From positions 1,594,069 through 1,658,068 of the forward strand of contig CAUJGJ010000003.1 of NCBI GenBank assembly GCA_963170055.1: a stretch of DNA of 64,000 bases, in the 5' to 3' direction. Made by a program: the position numbers and the translations under genes. Under the pieces are notes generated by a model that worked only from the letters and a program-made list of their open reading frames with translations, searched no databases and was not told the origin of the DNA. This document shows, one piece after another, positions 48,473-59,880 of this stretch. This DNA comes from Halisarca cf. caerulea (Eukaryota > Porifera > Demospongiae > Chondrillida > Halisarcidae). Every line of letters begins with the position of its first letter. Position 1 is the stretch's first letter.

Positions 48473-48584
48473 TAGTCTCGCGAGCCAGCCCCTAACCGCC
48501 GCTATTCCTTCTTACGAAGGGCGGGGTTTGGCCCTTCGTAAGAAGGAATATATAGCGGCGGTTAGGGGCTGGCTCGCGAGACTA
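48473..48584. mobile_element. TAGTC-family hairpin element, copy 1, with 9-bp target duplication
   Basis: 112 bp, almost one perfect hairpin: left arm TAGTCTCGCGAGCCAGCCCC and onward, right arm its reverse complement, with about 50 bp per arm and a few unpaired bases (TTT GG centre, ATATAT bulge). It is flanked on both sides by CTTTCTCTG (48464-48472 and 48585-48593). A 9-bp duplication is typical of Mutator-like elements. No coding capacity. Confidence 0.85.
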
Positions 48585-49284
48585 CTTTCTCTGCAACATT
48601 CTTGTTCTAGTACATAATATTGTCGTGTTGCAATTGCCTATTGTAGAAACATTAAAAGTTTATTGTAACAGTTCTGATCATATCAACTACTTTACAGTAA
48701 ATTATTCAGGCAAGCAATATCTGGTTACTTTGTGTAATATAAATTAAATTGTATATTTTCACAATGATCGAAGCTTGAGTCAGGACCCCAACTCCAGGTA
48801 CGAGACTGCATGCATTGGGTTTGCCCCGAGGTAAAAACTTGCCCACTGCATTATATGGGTTCCCGAGAAGGCAATGAGTCATCATACTTGTTCCAATTAG
48901 CACGTCTAATGATGGTGCCCTCTTCAGTCAAAGCTAATATTTTTCGTTCTAAAGAAGAGTCTCCAGGATGGGAATTTGTTTGTGGGAGTGCTTATATATT
49001 CGTAATTGGAATCCTCTTGACTGGTGAACTGCAGTAATAGAATATATGCAAGTTGTGTGTATTGATTAACTCCCTTTCACATTGAGGATCTCTGCCTTTT
49101 TATATCAATCAAAAGCACCCTTCTAATGATGGCACCCATTCTCACCTTCTGCTCTATTTTTTTTATTATTTGGGGGTACACTAATTGGAACAAATATTAT
49201 GTTACTTGAGGTTACCCATGCAGCCTTAACGTACATGGGTGTCTGCTCCCCGGGTAACGTTGGTAGGAGTGAAAATATTGCATT

Positions 49285-49786
49285 GGGTGTATAAAAACCA
49301 TAATTTAAAATATTTTAAAGGATGTAGATTGACACAAGATCGCACAATAATTTTTCAGCAAATACATCCTGAGCTCCAGAAACACTTGGAACAGGTTCAG
49401 GGCTAGATGGGCAAAGGGCTATACATACATGAGGCTAGACAGGTATAGGGCTATACAGAGTTGAGTTGGACTGAGTGCACACTGCAAATCCTTATATCAC
49501 ATAGGTATATGCTATTGGATCTAAGAATTTGCATATAAACTAAGTGTGCATTCGATCAGTCCAACTAAACTCTGTCTAGCCCTATACCCGTTTGGTCTCA
49601 TATATGTATAGCCCTATGCTCATCTAGCCCTAGGCCCATCTTGACCTTTGCCCATCTAGCTCTTTGCCCATTTCTCAACTTACCTTTGTTCCATGTGTTT
49701 TAGACGATGCTTTTGATAAAACCATTTTGCACAGTCCTGTGTCAATCCTACATCCTTTCACCACTTAAAATGGTTTTTATACACCC
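49285..49786. mobile_element. Foldback MITE, 502 bp
   Basis: Left GGGTGTATAAAAACCAT and right ATGGTTTTTATACACCC are perfect inverted ends. The arms continue with AAAGGATGTAG and complement, TGACACA and complement, and GGGCTAGATGGGCAAAGGGC-type phrases. No clear target duplication. Confidence 0.7.
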
Positions 49787-50694
49787 TTTCCTTTAGAACT
49801 AAGCTGCACGAATAGCGGCTGTTGAAGGAAAGTTTCCATTGCAGTAGGGAAGGAACACAATGAAATCTTGTAGTATAAAGAAGGTATTAGCTTCTTTATG
49901 TTACAAGATTTCATTGTGTAGTATTAGTTTTACTGTGCAGCTATTTGACTTTAACCTACCTAGAAGTAAAGGTTCGAACAGCAGAGCTCTCTAGTCAACG
50001 ATCATCAAACACTGTACAGTATGCATGCATATTTGTATGCCTAGTCTTGTGTAGCCACGTCAGTGATTCGAAAATATCTGATCTGGCAAATGTGTGGGAT
50101 TTGCCTATTAAATTATATTCTCCATTGAGATACTTTATGTACGTAATTGCTTCAAATCTGTAAAAGGCACTTGATGCTAATAATTCGAGTGCACTGCCGA
50201 GAGATGAGATCTGTAGAACCTTCCTGGTGGCCTGTAGCTTAGTTCGAAAAACAACAAGTATAAGAATAAATTAATACTCTTTATAATACTGGTGTTACAA
50301 ACCCATACCTCGCCATCTGTGCTTCCAATGTCTCTAAGCCCATTGAACTACTTTGTCTTGTAGCTGGTGTGTCAAAATACCCAAAAATTTACTTGTGAAA
50401 GCTAGTGACTCTCCATATCATTAGTTTCTGGGCAAAAATGAATTACAGTAATGTACAGCAGCCTGTTTCTCTGTGTTAACTCTACATATTTGGAATCCTA
50501 CCATACTTCTTAAAGTAGCAAAATCTCTTCTTTAGTAGTATTATTATACTTTTATACTATTATAATTATAATATTCTCACTGAAGTATAATTATTGTCAT
50601 GTAATATGCTATACAATTATATGCTTGAATGATTGTGTGCATGGGTGCTTGTAAATTCTGCTACTGCTATATATATATGTAGCATTTCAAGTCA

Positions 50695-51696
50695 ATGTTA
50701 CAGTTTCCAAGTGATGAAGTGAAGAAAGGAGAAAAGATTGGCCGTGGTTCCTACTGGAAAGTATATGAAGGCAGACTGAGTGGTAATCGCTGTGCTGTTA
50801 AATGCTTCAAACCAGTATTTAAGGGGGAGGATAGCGATGCTCTGGCTCTCAGAGATAGTATAATTCTAGAATGCTCTAAATGGTTGTCTTTTGATCATGT
50901 AAACATTGTGAAATTTTTTGGCATTGCTTATATTGAGGCCAGTCAATCAATTCCATCACTAATATTGGAACTTATGGATAAAAGCCTAATAAATCATCTT
51001 CAAAATACTATGACAAACAAGCTCTTATTCCCCCTACTAACCAAAGTCTCCATTTTACATCAAGTTGCTAATGGATTGAACTACCTACACAGTGAAAAGA
51101 ATCTTGTTCATGGAGATCTTACTGCTAGCAATGTTCTCCTTAAAGAAGATTCCCCTGGAAACTTTGTTGCAAAATTGACTGATTTTGGAATGAGTAGAGC
51201 AGTTGATGGACGTGATATGTCATTGTCAAGTGCATACGGCACATTGAATTACATGCCACCCGAAATATTGAACGCTGGGGACGTCAGTGCAAAAGTGGAT
51301 GTGTACTCATTGGGAGTGCTCATGGTTCACATGTTAACTCATAAGGTTCCCAGACCTTCTCATGCACTGGTATTTGACAGTTCCAGGGTACCAGTTGCTG
51401 TTAGTGAATTCAAAAGATATTCACATCTTTTAATGAATCTGACAAGAGAAGATAAGCTAATACTACCATTAATTGAATCATGCATTCAGTATGATCAAAC
51501 TTATAGGCCTTTCATGAAGGATATTATTACAAAAATTGAGAATGTCAATCACGAATTAGCTCGCTTAACCTCAGTTGCTGCAATTAGTGGAGTAGTGACC
51601 AGCTCTGGCATTGTCATTTCAGGCCCAGCAATCACTCAATGTGTTATTACTAACAGTATCATTAATTTGGGAGGAGGAGATTCTAGCCAAACTGAG
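50695..51696 (+). CDS. Protein kinase exon of the plus kinase-Kelch gene
   Basis: 334 residues from ATG 50695 to a GTGAGC donor. Landmarks: IGRGSYWKVYEG (15-26), Lys36 in CAVK, likely Glu59, HGDLTASNVLL (139-149), DFG (163-165), NYMPPE, VDVYSLGVLMVHMLTH. As in the paralogue HRD is HGD, so the change predates the duplication. Upstream, TATATATGTAG just before CATTTCAAGTCA could be an in-frame phase-0 acceptor, leaving the real start open. Confidence 0.87.
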
Positions 51697-54558
51697 GTGA
51701 GCATTTCTGATATCCACATACGTAGCTTTCTTTTGTGTTTACCATAATACGTTATAGCATAATCATAAAACAGGCCATTACAGGTATATAAAACAAGCCA
51801 TTATAATACTATGTATAGTTCAAGTAACCAGCAGCAGAGGTGGTAATGAACGGTTATTTGTGAATCAGCTTTTTATATACACACATGCGGTGCAAATGAA
51901 GAATACTGCAACCCATCATGTTAAAGGATGAATGTCACATTTTATCATTTCATATATCAAGTGACAACCAATAGTTATTGCTGAAAGTTGTAGTGAAAGT
52001 TGTTGGAATGTTTCTTTCGGGAGAAAATTAATGTATACTTCTGGTAAATTGCATATTACACGTACTTTGACCAAATTTCAAAAATCCACATTATAGCAAC
52101 CCATGCATATTATTGTACTACAAAGGGCTGAAGTTGTCCTGACATACACAACTATTATATGAAGTTTATAGGAATTTGGTCTAAGTACTGGTTTAAGCAA
52201 TACCAAGTACTCAGCATGCGTATATAGTTGATAGAAGCATGCAAATATTATTAATAATTTTTTATAACAGAGCTCAATTTCTATTCATTAGTATGCAATT
52301 TATATTTCTGCTAGTATACATTTTGAGCAAATGTTCCCTAACCACCTAATATGAATGTCTTTTAGACTCATATATGCTTGTTTATTGCAGAGGCTATATA
52401 GCTTGTATGACACTGCTGTATCCGAGGGGATTGAATTGAGCTACATGTCAAAGTAATAATATGATAATATCAAGTCTTAAGGCAATAATCACATTGTTGG
52501 CAAATTTTGATTTCGTGATAAAGCGTAGCATGTGATTATAGTGATATAATCATGATTAAATACTAGGCATTGACCCTAGCTGTTCTAATCAAAAGTTAGC
52601 AGACGGTCTTGGATACGGAAACTGATTTATCCTGCATTGGGAGGCCTTTGGCCATGAGGTTACTACACTACATAGGTACCATGGCAAAAATGTACTTATT
52701 GGTCTTGTTCAACTTATTAATAAACTTTTATAAGATTTTCGACTTTGTGGTCATGAAGTGTATTTGGAATTTTTGCATAGTGCAATTAATATGATTGTAA
52801 CCATCATTAGACGCACATGCCAGATGAAATTAATTCAATATCACCCAAACCTATAATGTTGAAATATTGTTGATAATAATAATAATAATAATAATAATAC
52901 CAGATATTTATCTTTGCATTTAGATTGCTCATAAAAGAGATCATGGTGATATTGAGGACAGCCAACCAGCTAAGGTTCCTAAGAAGATTCCATACAGGGA
53001 ACAGAAGGTATGACATTCTACAGTAGGGATAATTTCTGTTTGTGGGACTAGTGACATGTATGCCGATATATATTTTTCTTCATCGCCAAGCCTTAGGAAG
53101 AAAATTATTAAAAATTGTGCACTCAAGGATATATTTGTACAATGTGGCCAAGTGCAACGTGTGAAACACAAGTATGACCTGTACATAACGTGCAAGACAA
53201 CTTTATTTGAAAGCATGCTTACCCTTAATTGCAATTTGCATGCATGATGTGCCCTACACTTCTACTACCAGGTATCCTAGGCAAAGTGGTCATATGTTAC
53301 TGCATGTTATTCCGTTCATTACAGTTTACTTCAACTGATGTAATTTTAGCAAGGACTGATGAAGATTGTGTAGAGCGAGATTCAGCAGTTGCACTACATA
53401 CTGCTGCTGATCTAGACAGGACATCTCACCAGAATCAAGTAAGAAGATGCTTGTTCTAGATCTGCTCACCAGGTTGTTTACCCGTGCAATGTACTAACAC
53501 ATGAGCCAATAGTTTTGTAGAGAGTCTGCAGTATTCATATTCATGCATTCCCGATTACCTAGCAATAACAGGACCTGGTATATTGGTTTTAATGTGTATC
53601 CCTGTAGGCTTTCATGCACTATAAGGCTAAGTTGTCTGACTGTAAGCTGAGAGCAGAAGCTAAAAGTCCTAAAGCTATTGAGAATCCAAGAGCTGTATAT
53701 TTTGAAGGAAAAATCTGTTTATGTGAAGGATGGCGTGTCTACCATCAGTCTCTATATACTTTGGATGTTGCAAATGGGCAGTGGTCAACTATCCAATTCA
53801 ATGATGATCAGGAAAAATGTGGAGTCACCTTAGCCACAGCTAGTGGCAAGCTTTATGTTGTGGGGGGTCACTGGAGGAAAGATGAGCATGAGGAGATGTA
53901 TTCAGGGAATGTGTATGTACTTAATGATGATTTTTCATGGTCACAGCCAACACTGCCTTCACTCATAACTGGAAGGCGGGCTGCCACGTCAGTAGGCTTT
54001 GCAAGCTACCTGCTTGTTGCTGGTGGTTGGGGTAATGATGATACTCTATTGTCTTCTGTTGAAGGTATAAATACTGCTGTATCAGCACCTTACTGGTGGG
54101 AAGTGTGCGACCTGCCAATACAGTCTCATTATCTCCAAAGCACTGTCTCTGCAAACTTGGTATATTTTGGATTGGGATTTCATACAGCAAAATCACTATA
54201 TTCTGTTGAATCGTCGAAAATTGTGGCATTCATCAATAACAGAGAGATTCCCAGAAGTAAAACAGGGTTTTGGCAAGCAATTCCAGAAACACCATACAAA
54301 CTGAGTGGATTGGGTGCCATTGACAGCTACCTTCTTGTTGTTGGAGGAAGAGATGATAAGCAGCGCAGATCATCAGCATATCTATATGACAGTCATGAGA
54401 ACAAATGGTTTGAAGTTTTTCAGGCAGAGCCTGCTCGGGAGTCTGCAGCAGTTGTAACTTGTATGAATGGTAGCACTTTACAATTGTTTGTATTATGTGG
54501 GTGGGGTGGTAATAGGATTGTCCAGTCAATGAAATTGGATCCTCAGGAACAATTGTAG
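50695..54558 (+). CDS. Kinase-Kelch fusion protein, plus-strand paralogue
   Basis: Exons are 50695-51696 (kinase), 52924-53007, 53325-53438 (two linkers) and 53608-54558 (Kelch, stop TAG). Every junction is phase 0 with GT-AG borders; the product is about 716 residues. No signal peptide or membrane helix is seen. It pairs head-to-head with the minus-strand paralogue and shares the domain order and short phrases after the kinase (GPAI..C.I..SIIN against GPVV..CRIDRSIIN). A kinase fused to a beta-propeller may phosphorylate propeller-bound partners; no substrate can be inferred. Downstream an ATTAAA near 54666 and AATAAA near 54863 are possible polyadenylation signals. Confidence 0.8.
52924..53007 (+). 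CDS. Linker exon 1 of the plus kinase-Kelch gene
   Basis: 84-nt phase 0-0 exon, TTGCATTTAG acceptor and GTATGA donor, encoding IAHKRDHGDIEDSQPAKVPK and a short basic end. Charged, probably disordered. Confidence 0.6.
53325..53438 (+). CDS. Linker exon 2 of the plus kinase-Kelch gene
   Basis: 114-nt phase 0-0 exon, TTCATTACAG acceptor and GTAAGA donor, encoding FTSTDVILARTDEDCVERDS and AVALHTAADLDRTSHQNQ. Acidic linker; no counterpart found in the minus gene. Confidence 0.6.
53608..54558 (+). CDS. Kelch-repeat exon of the plus kinase-Kelch gene
   Basis: 316 residues after a CCCTGTAG acceptor. Double-glycine blades: KLYVVGGHW, YLLVAGGWG, YLLVVGGRD, FVLCGWGG, with WSTIQFN, WQAIPETP and KWFEVF as partner strands; about five blades. 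A single-exon propeller in both paralogues suggests it was acquired as one block. Confidence 0.85.
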   Translation, partial: AFMHYKAKLSDCKLRAEAKSPKAIENPRAVYFEGKICLCEGWRVYHQSLYTLDVANGQWSTIQFNDDQEKCGVTLATASGKLYVVGGHWRKDEHEEMYSGNVYVLNDDFSWSQPTLPSLITGRRAATSVGFASYLLVAGGWGNDDTLLSSVEGINTAVSAPYWWEVCDLPIQSHYLQSTVSANLVYFGLGFHTAKSLYSVESSKIVAFINNREIPRSKTGFWQAIPETPYKLSGLGAIDSYLLVVGGRDDKQRRSSAYLYDSHENKWFEVFQAEPARESAAVVTCMNGSTLQLFVLCGWGGNRIVQSMKLDPQEQL

Positions 54559-55148
54559 GATCTCTCAAACACTTGGTTTCTGTCATTAATTTTATAGAAT
54601 GATTTTGAACCTTTTTAACTGATTCAGAAATTGATGATCAATGCCAATGAATGATGTCTACATTATATTAAAGTGTGTATATTCATGTATGCAATACATT
54701 TGCACTACTAGCAGTACTAACATATTCTATAAACATCATGCAAAAATGCTTTGATAAACCAGGTCGTAAGTGCATATGTTTTTCTCCACACTGAACGTTT
54801 CGCTCAACAACTGACTGCTATATACCATTAGATTGCTGGTCATGATATTAAATAAGACTATCAAATAAATCAAGTTTTTCATGGGAATGTGTGACACTTT
54901 TAATAGTTTGTTATTTGGTGTATATTAATCAATACAAATGCATTCTACACATTGACTATTTACAGTAGGTATAATTAAATTAAATATACATAATAATTAA
55001 GATGATTATAATACAGCAAATTCAGTAAATATGCTACATATTATGTATTAATCCAACCATGCAGTTCTTGCCTAGTGTATAGTCATTATAATTATTTAAA
55101 TAATTATTTGTTGCATTAATTTCTGAATCATCAATCATTGTGACAAAC
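54559..55148. other. Convergent 3' intergenic region
   Basis: 590 bp of AT-rich DNA between the stops of the plus kinase-Kelch gene and the minus membrane-protein gene. Confidence 0.5.
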
Positions 55149-56586
55149 TCAGGGGGTGAGTGCCTGGTTATCCACTGATAACATACTAATCCTGTGTCTG
55201 TGTGATAGCTGTCCTTTCTCGGCTACATCTGAATCCTTTTGTCCTTTGTCTTGTTTGTTCAGTGTCTTTACCATCATTATCTTCAATCCAAAGGTCACCC
55301 CTCCAAGGATTACAGGAACAGCCAGTGTGCCAAATACTGACCTCAGTGAACCCTGCTGAGTATCTATGTTGATTGAATAACCCCCAGAAGCCACCACTGT
55401 ACAATAGCAGCAAATCATAACCAGCAATGGCACCATCACAAAAGCTTGATGTGCAGAAGTTCTTCCATCCTTGGACTTCAGAGCACTTGGAGTGAAGAGG
55501 TAAGCAGATACGGTGAATACTACAGCAAGTAGATTCACGAGACAGAAAGCAAAAAGGATTATTACCAATGTATTGGTAACCACTGCAAATGGTTCTGTAA
55601 GTATTGCAAAAAGGATCAGCAGTGCAGTTACTGAAACACATTGCATTGAAATTACTGTTACAAATATTCCTGCTCCAAATATTACACGTTTCCCACGATG
55701 GATGTTACAACAACAAAAGAGGGACATCGGTATGAGGAAAACAAAAGGAATGGCTGGTGATTTGATTTTGCAGGCAAAATAGATGCCTATGGGTATTCCT
55801 GGCAGAATGTAAATTCCAATTGCAGATATATACACAGCGTATGGGACTTTGTCCTGACCTTGGGGAAATACTATTCTTGCAGTTGAAATATGAACATAAG
55901 TTACCACAATGATTAGAAGTAAGCCAATTATTGTTGATCCACACATTAGTCCATAGTGATCATATTGATAAGCATAGCAGCTGCTCTTCTCTGCATAGTC
56001 CTTTAAGTGTCTTTTCATCTTGATTATTGCAATCATGAATATGAGAATAGATTGAAATATTCCACCGAAAACCAGTACTATTAATGGGTAATAATAAGCA
56101 CTCCCTGAATCAGATTTTGAGATTTCTGTGTCCAAAGGTAGGCGCTGGAAGGAATGTTCTTCAATACCTTGAACAACTACATATCCAGGATGTGTCTTTT
56201 GGATGGTATCTCCTAGTGCATAGTCCTGTAGCTATACAAGTAGAGACAAAACATATATCTGATTCCATGTACATATTAGTCTGGCCTGCTACGACCGTCC
56301 CACATATGCGCCGAGGGGCGAGGAAGGGGAGGGGTGTATGTGGGATAGCAGGCCAGACTATGTACGTAGATAAGACATTACAGTCAAAACCCTCTATAGG
56401 GGATCTCCTAGGAATGCTGAAAATGTCCACTACTATAGTGTACATTAATAATGATTGATATTATATACATAATATACATATATACATATATTATATATAT
56501 CTATATATATGTATATATATATATATATATAGATATATATATTATATAATATATATATATATATACATAAATTATATCTATCTATA

Positions 56587-56628
<42 letters not shown>

Positions 56629-57398
56629 TATATATATTATATAATATTATATATATATATTCAGTACTAAATATGAAGTGCCGGTACTATGGAACTTCTG
56701 CTGTGGTTAAGTTGCCTAGCCATACTTGCCACAATTGAACTCCCAGTTCATGGAGATGATACAGACAAGAAATATTTGATGTGCGCATAGCTTTCATGTG
56801 GTTTATACTGCCTTTGACTTTATGTACTTACTTGTTCCAAATTACCCCACTTTGCCTCATATCATTACCAGTTGTGCTTCTCTAGCTATATAAATATCAT
56901 ATCAGCTAGCTTTAGTCCACTGAAATGTATTATCATGCCACTCATCTGCTGAGAACAACTCACTGAAGCAGTCATTTCCAATAAGAATTGAAATGTATCC
57001 CTTGGACAAGGAGTGGGTACTGTTAAAGTTACCTTCGGAGTTTCCCACGGTCTGAAGTAGTTCAACGTAAAAAGTGTGATCCGATTGACATATTCTGGCC
57101 TGATGTAGAAGAACACTGGAGAAGAAAGCCACACCCAATCTTTGCTGACATACCCTGACACATTTGTGTATAATATGTTCTTTATGGTTCCATTGGGTAA
57201 GGCAGACTGATAGTTAACAATCACTGAATATGGCAGGCGTCCATTTGGTGGATAGAATGTTTTGTAAAGTTTATGCCGATTTTCAGTGTAATTCTTGAAC
57301 GTACCTTCCTCAAACTCTGTGTAGTGAGCAATACAGCTCTCTTGTGATAATACTTCACAATTACAAACTGCCAAAGCTACCAGAAGGCCAATAAACAT
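55149..57398 (-). CDS. Multipass membrane protein with signal peptide and ectodomain, unrecognised family
   Basis: Two exons, 57398-56964 and 56231-55149, joined at phase 0 (GTGAGT donor, TTGTATAG acceptor), about 505 residues. Exon 1 gives a signal peptide (MFIGLLVALAVCNCEVLSQE) and a roughly 125-residue ectodomain with NYT, NGT and NVS glycosylation sites. Exon 2 continues the ectodomain, then has seven or eight hydrophobic helices (for example LIVLVFGGIFQSILIFMIAI, STIIGLLLIIVVTY, VTALLILFAIL, VIILFAFCLVNLLAVV, VPLLVMICCYC, LAVPVILGGVTFGL) and a polar C-tail. This layout suggests a receptor or channel-like surface protein. No GPCR hallmark (DRY, NPxxY) was seen. The intron holds a TAGTC hairpin element and AT repeats. 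Confidence 0.7.
56277..56360. mobile_element. TAGTC-family hairpin element, copy 2
   Basis: 84 bp with ends TAGTCTGGCCTGCTA and TAGCAGGCCAGACTA, then a second paired segment TCCCACATA/TATGTGGGA, and a G-rich centre. Flanks TGTACATAT and TGTACGTAG agree at 7 of 9 positions, a decayed 9-bp target duplication. It lies in the intron of the membrane-protein gene. Confidence 0.8.
56460..56660. repeat. AT-rich palindromic microsatellite
   Basis: TATATA arrays with interspersed GTATATA, AGATATA and ATAATAT units; two halves resemble each other, giving a near-palindromic block. Confidence 0.85.
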
Positions 57399-58424
57399 GT
57401 TGTGTACTCTAACTTGCAATACTTGGGAATTCCTGGAGTGCTGAATGCTCCATCGATCAAACACAGATTCACTATTATTGGCAATTTGTTATCACAAATA
57501 TAGTGTCTGGTGTGATGTTAAAACTGAAAATTTAAGCACTTTCATGAATGGATAATAATACTGAAACTGTCCACATATACCACATGGTCTCGATCTTTTG
57601 CTGAAAATTACTATGATGCATGTACAGTACATATCTCACCTACTGCTAGTTTGAGCCTCATCACTGCATACATTATTAAGTTTGATGATTCCCTTCAATC
57701 TGCTCTAATGAGTGCAGGGTAAGCCAACATATGGTTAGCCTATAAAAGGAAAAAAATACCAGCTCTGCAGAGAATGTGACAAGCTATCTTCTTAACGATT
57801 CTTAGAAAAAATCCAGAGCTTCCTGAAAAGTGTGGATGATGTGTACATGTACCTTCCTTCTCTGAATCACTGGTAGTCCAAATGTGCCACAAAATGCATA
57901 TGTTTTAATCATCGATGGCTGCTGAGTATGCAACGCAGTATATCATGTTGTACTTTAATTATAATACTACTGGGAAAATCTGTACATAATCAATTTAGGT
58001 GCTCTGTTCTCATGAACAAACACATCATGATAATGGTATATGCATGTTTCTTATAGGTGAATTTGAAAACTTAGTCTATTGTTAACGTCAATATATACCC
58101 TGGCTTGTGAACATATTTAACTACAGGAATAGTTTACATGTACATGGACTTGTGTGTGCTTCAGCTTGCTAAATGATAGGAATTAATAATTAATGATGTT
58201 AATAGCATTTCTCAAGATGAATGATAGACTACTACATCCATTCTCCTATGTATTTAATGTGCATTTGTTATCAAGATGTATAGTTGAATGGATATTTATT
58301 TCCTTCATAGTAAAATATTTTCTCTTAGGCTAATCTTTTGGATTGATCACGAATGAAAACTTCAGAATCTGTAAAAGCTTCTACAAGTTAAAGATAAATC
58401 ATAATACTCTGAATCATAAAAAAT

Positions 58425-58605
58425 GGTTCAAACACCAGTTAAAGAGCATACAAAGTGTACATTGCATGTAATCTGGTACAAAGATATATATATATATATA
58501 TCGTGTGCAGAATGCATTCGAATATTATGAAATTAAAACTGATGATATTCAATAGAGACAAATTTGGTGTGGCTCTCAATGAAATTGTTGTTCAAAATTG
58601 AACAA
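58425..58605 (+). repeat. Dispersed repeat, copy 2 (see 38310)
   Basis: Same order of shared phrases as 38310-38495, with an AT array inserted near 58487-58500. Confidence 0.65.
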
Positions 58606-59739
58606 CTCAATATTATCTACTTTAATACTTTCAATATTTAATTTATCATGTGGCTATAATTAGAAGAATAGTGCAGTTTTTCATTATCAGGTAATTTTAA
58701 AGTAATACATCATCTATATACATGTACAGTTAGTACTGTGTGTGGTCAGTAAATAAATGCTATAAAATTTTAACACAGACTCAGTATATATTAAATGCAT
58801 TAATTTATAATTATTCAGTTCAAATCACAATATACAAATGTACAGTTACTGTATGCATACATTATCAATCAGTGTCATAATTTGCATATGGACATAGACT
58901 GTGCATAGTAATGTACTACGATGCATGGCACACATGTATTATTGTGTTCAAAATCATAATCAGGATAGAGTGCAACAGTAGAAGGATTCAGGTGTCAGTA
59001 GCTCATGTGTCCATACAGCCTAGATCAAGCATTAAAACTAACGAGTGTGAATTTAAGTTTGTATTTATATTTGTTGACAATGTGTGTTTATAGTATAAAA
59101 CTGTATCTGCAGTGTTCCAGTGTGTACATGGATATATTGTGATTCAGGGGTGTATGTGTGAATGTACTGTAGAAGACTTTAAGTTAGTGCATTCATTTAT
59201 ATGAATATTTATATCATGTGCTTGTGTGGGATCCATGCATACTTCTAGTGTTCTGCGTATTTTTATAGGCACCAAGTCTCTCTGGACTACACTCTTTGGA
59301 TGCATGAGGACTTTGAATAATGAATACCTCAAATATGTTTGGTAAGTTACATACAGTGCATGCAGCTGTAGTGGTATTAAGACATGCAAGGAACTGAGCT
59401 ATATAGATCAAGATATAGCTTGTATAGTAGACCATATGCTTCTGCTTTCATCCTAATGAGGAACAGTAAGTACAGGCCATATTCACTGAGCGCTATGATG
59501 GTGTGGTGAACATTTTCTGATGGCAGCAACATGATTGCATCTGAAGGCCTTATCTGCTGATTGTCTGCTTGTAGGATTAACGTTGGCCAGTAAAAGATTA
59601 TCTTTACTTCTGCCTTTGATGCTTGACAAGACTATAGAAGTTTAATGGCATTGTATCAACATCTCCCATGTTGCAATGGAGAGCAATTGCAAGGTTGGAT
59701 GCTGTTTGCCTTGCTTTACAACCAGTGCCATTTCTGCTC

Positions 59740-59880
59740 ATCTTTGAGGTTCTTGATGTTGAGCTTCGGTGTAGCTGCTCAAATCATATTCCTCCACTCA
59801 CTCCGATCCTGTGCCAAGTTCTCTAGTCTAGCTCCTGTTGTGCTGGTTCAGGGGCCATGTTGGCTTGTCTTTCTATATTA
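59740..59880 (-). pseudogene. Possible antisense relic of a LINE C-terminus
   Basis: On the reverse strand the phrase ENLAQDRSEWRNMI is followed by a stop. An AQDR.EWR ending is common at the C-terminus of LINE-type endonuclease-RT proteins. Only this fragment is readable. Confidence 0.35.

Larger units (their letters stand above)
47961..50694. promoter_or_regulatory. Shared upstream region of the two divergent kinase-Kelch genes
   Basis: 2.7 kb between the two first recognised exons. It should hold both promoters and perhaps 5' exons. Visible contents are two foldback elements (48473-48584 and 49285-49786). No core promoter element could be assigned with confidence. Confidence 0.4.

Noticed and set aside
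56886..56963. Extension of exon 1 of the membrane-protein gene to the stop at 56886
   Set aside because: A strong GTGAGT donor at phase 0 fits the downstream exon; reading through gives a short protein without the helices.
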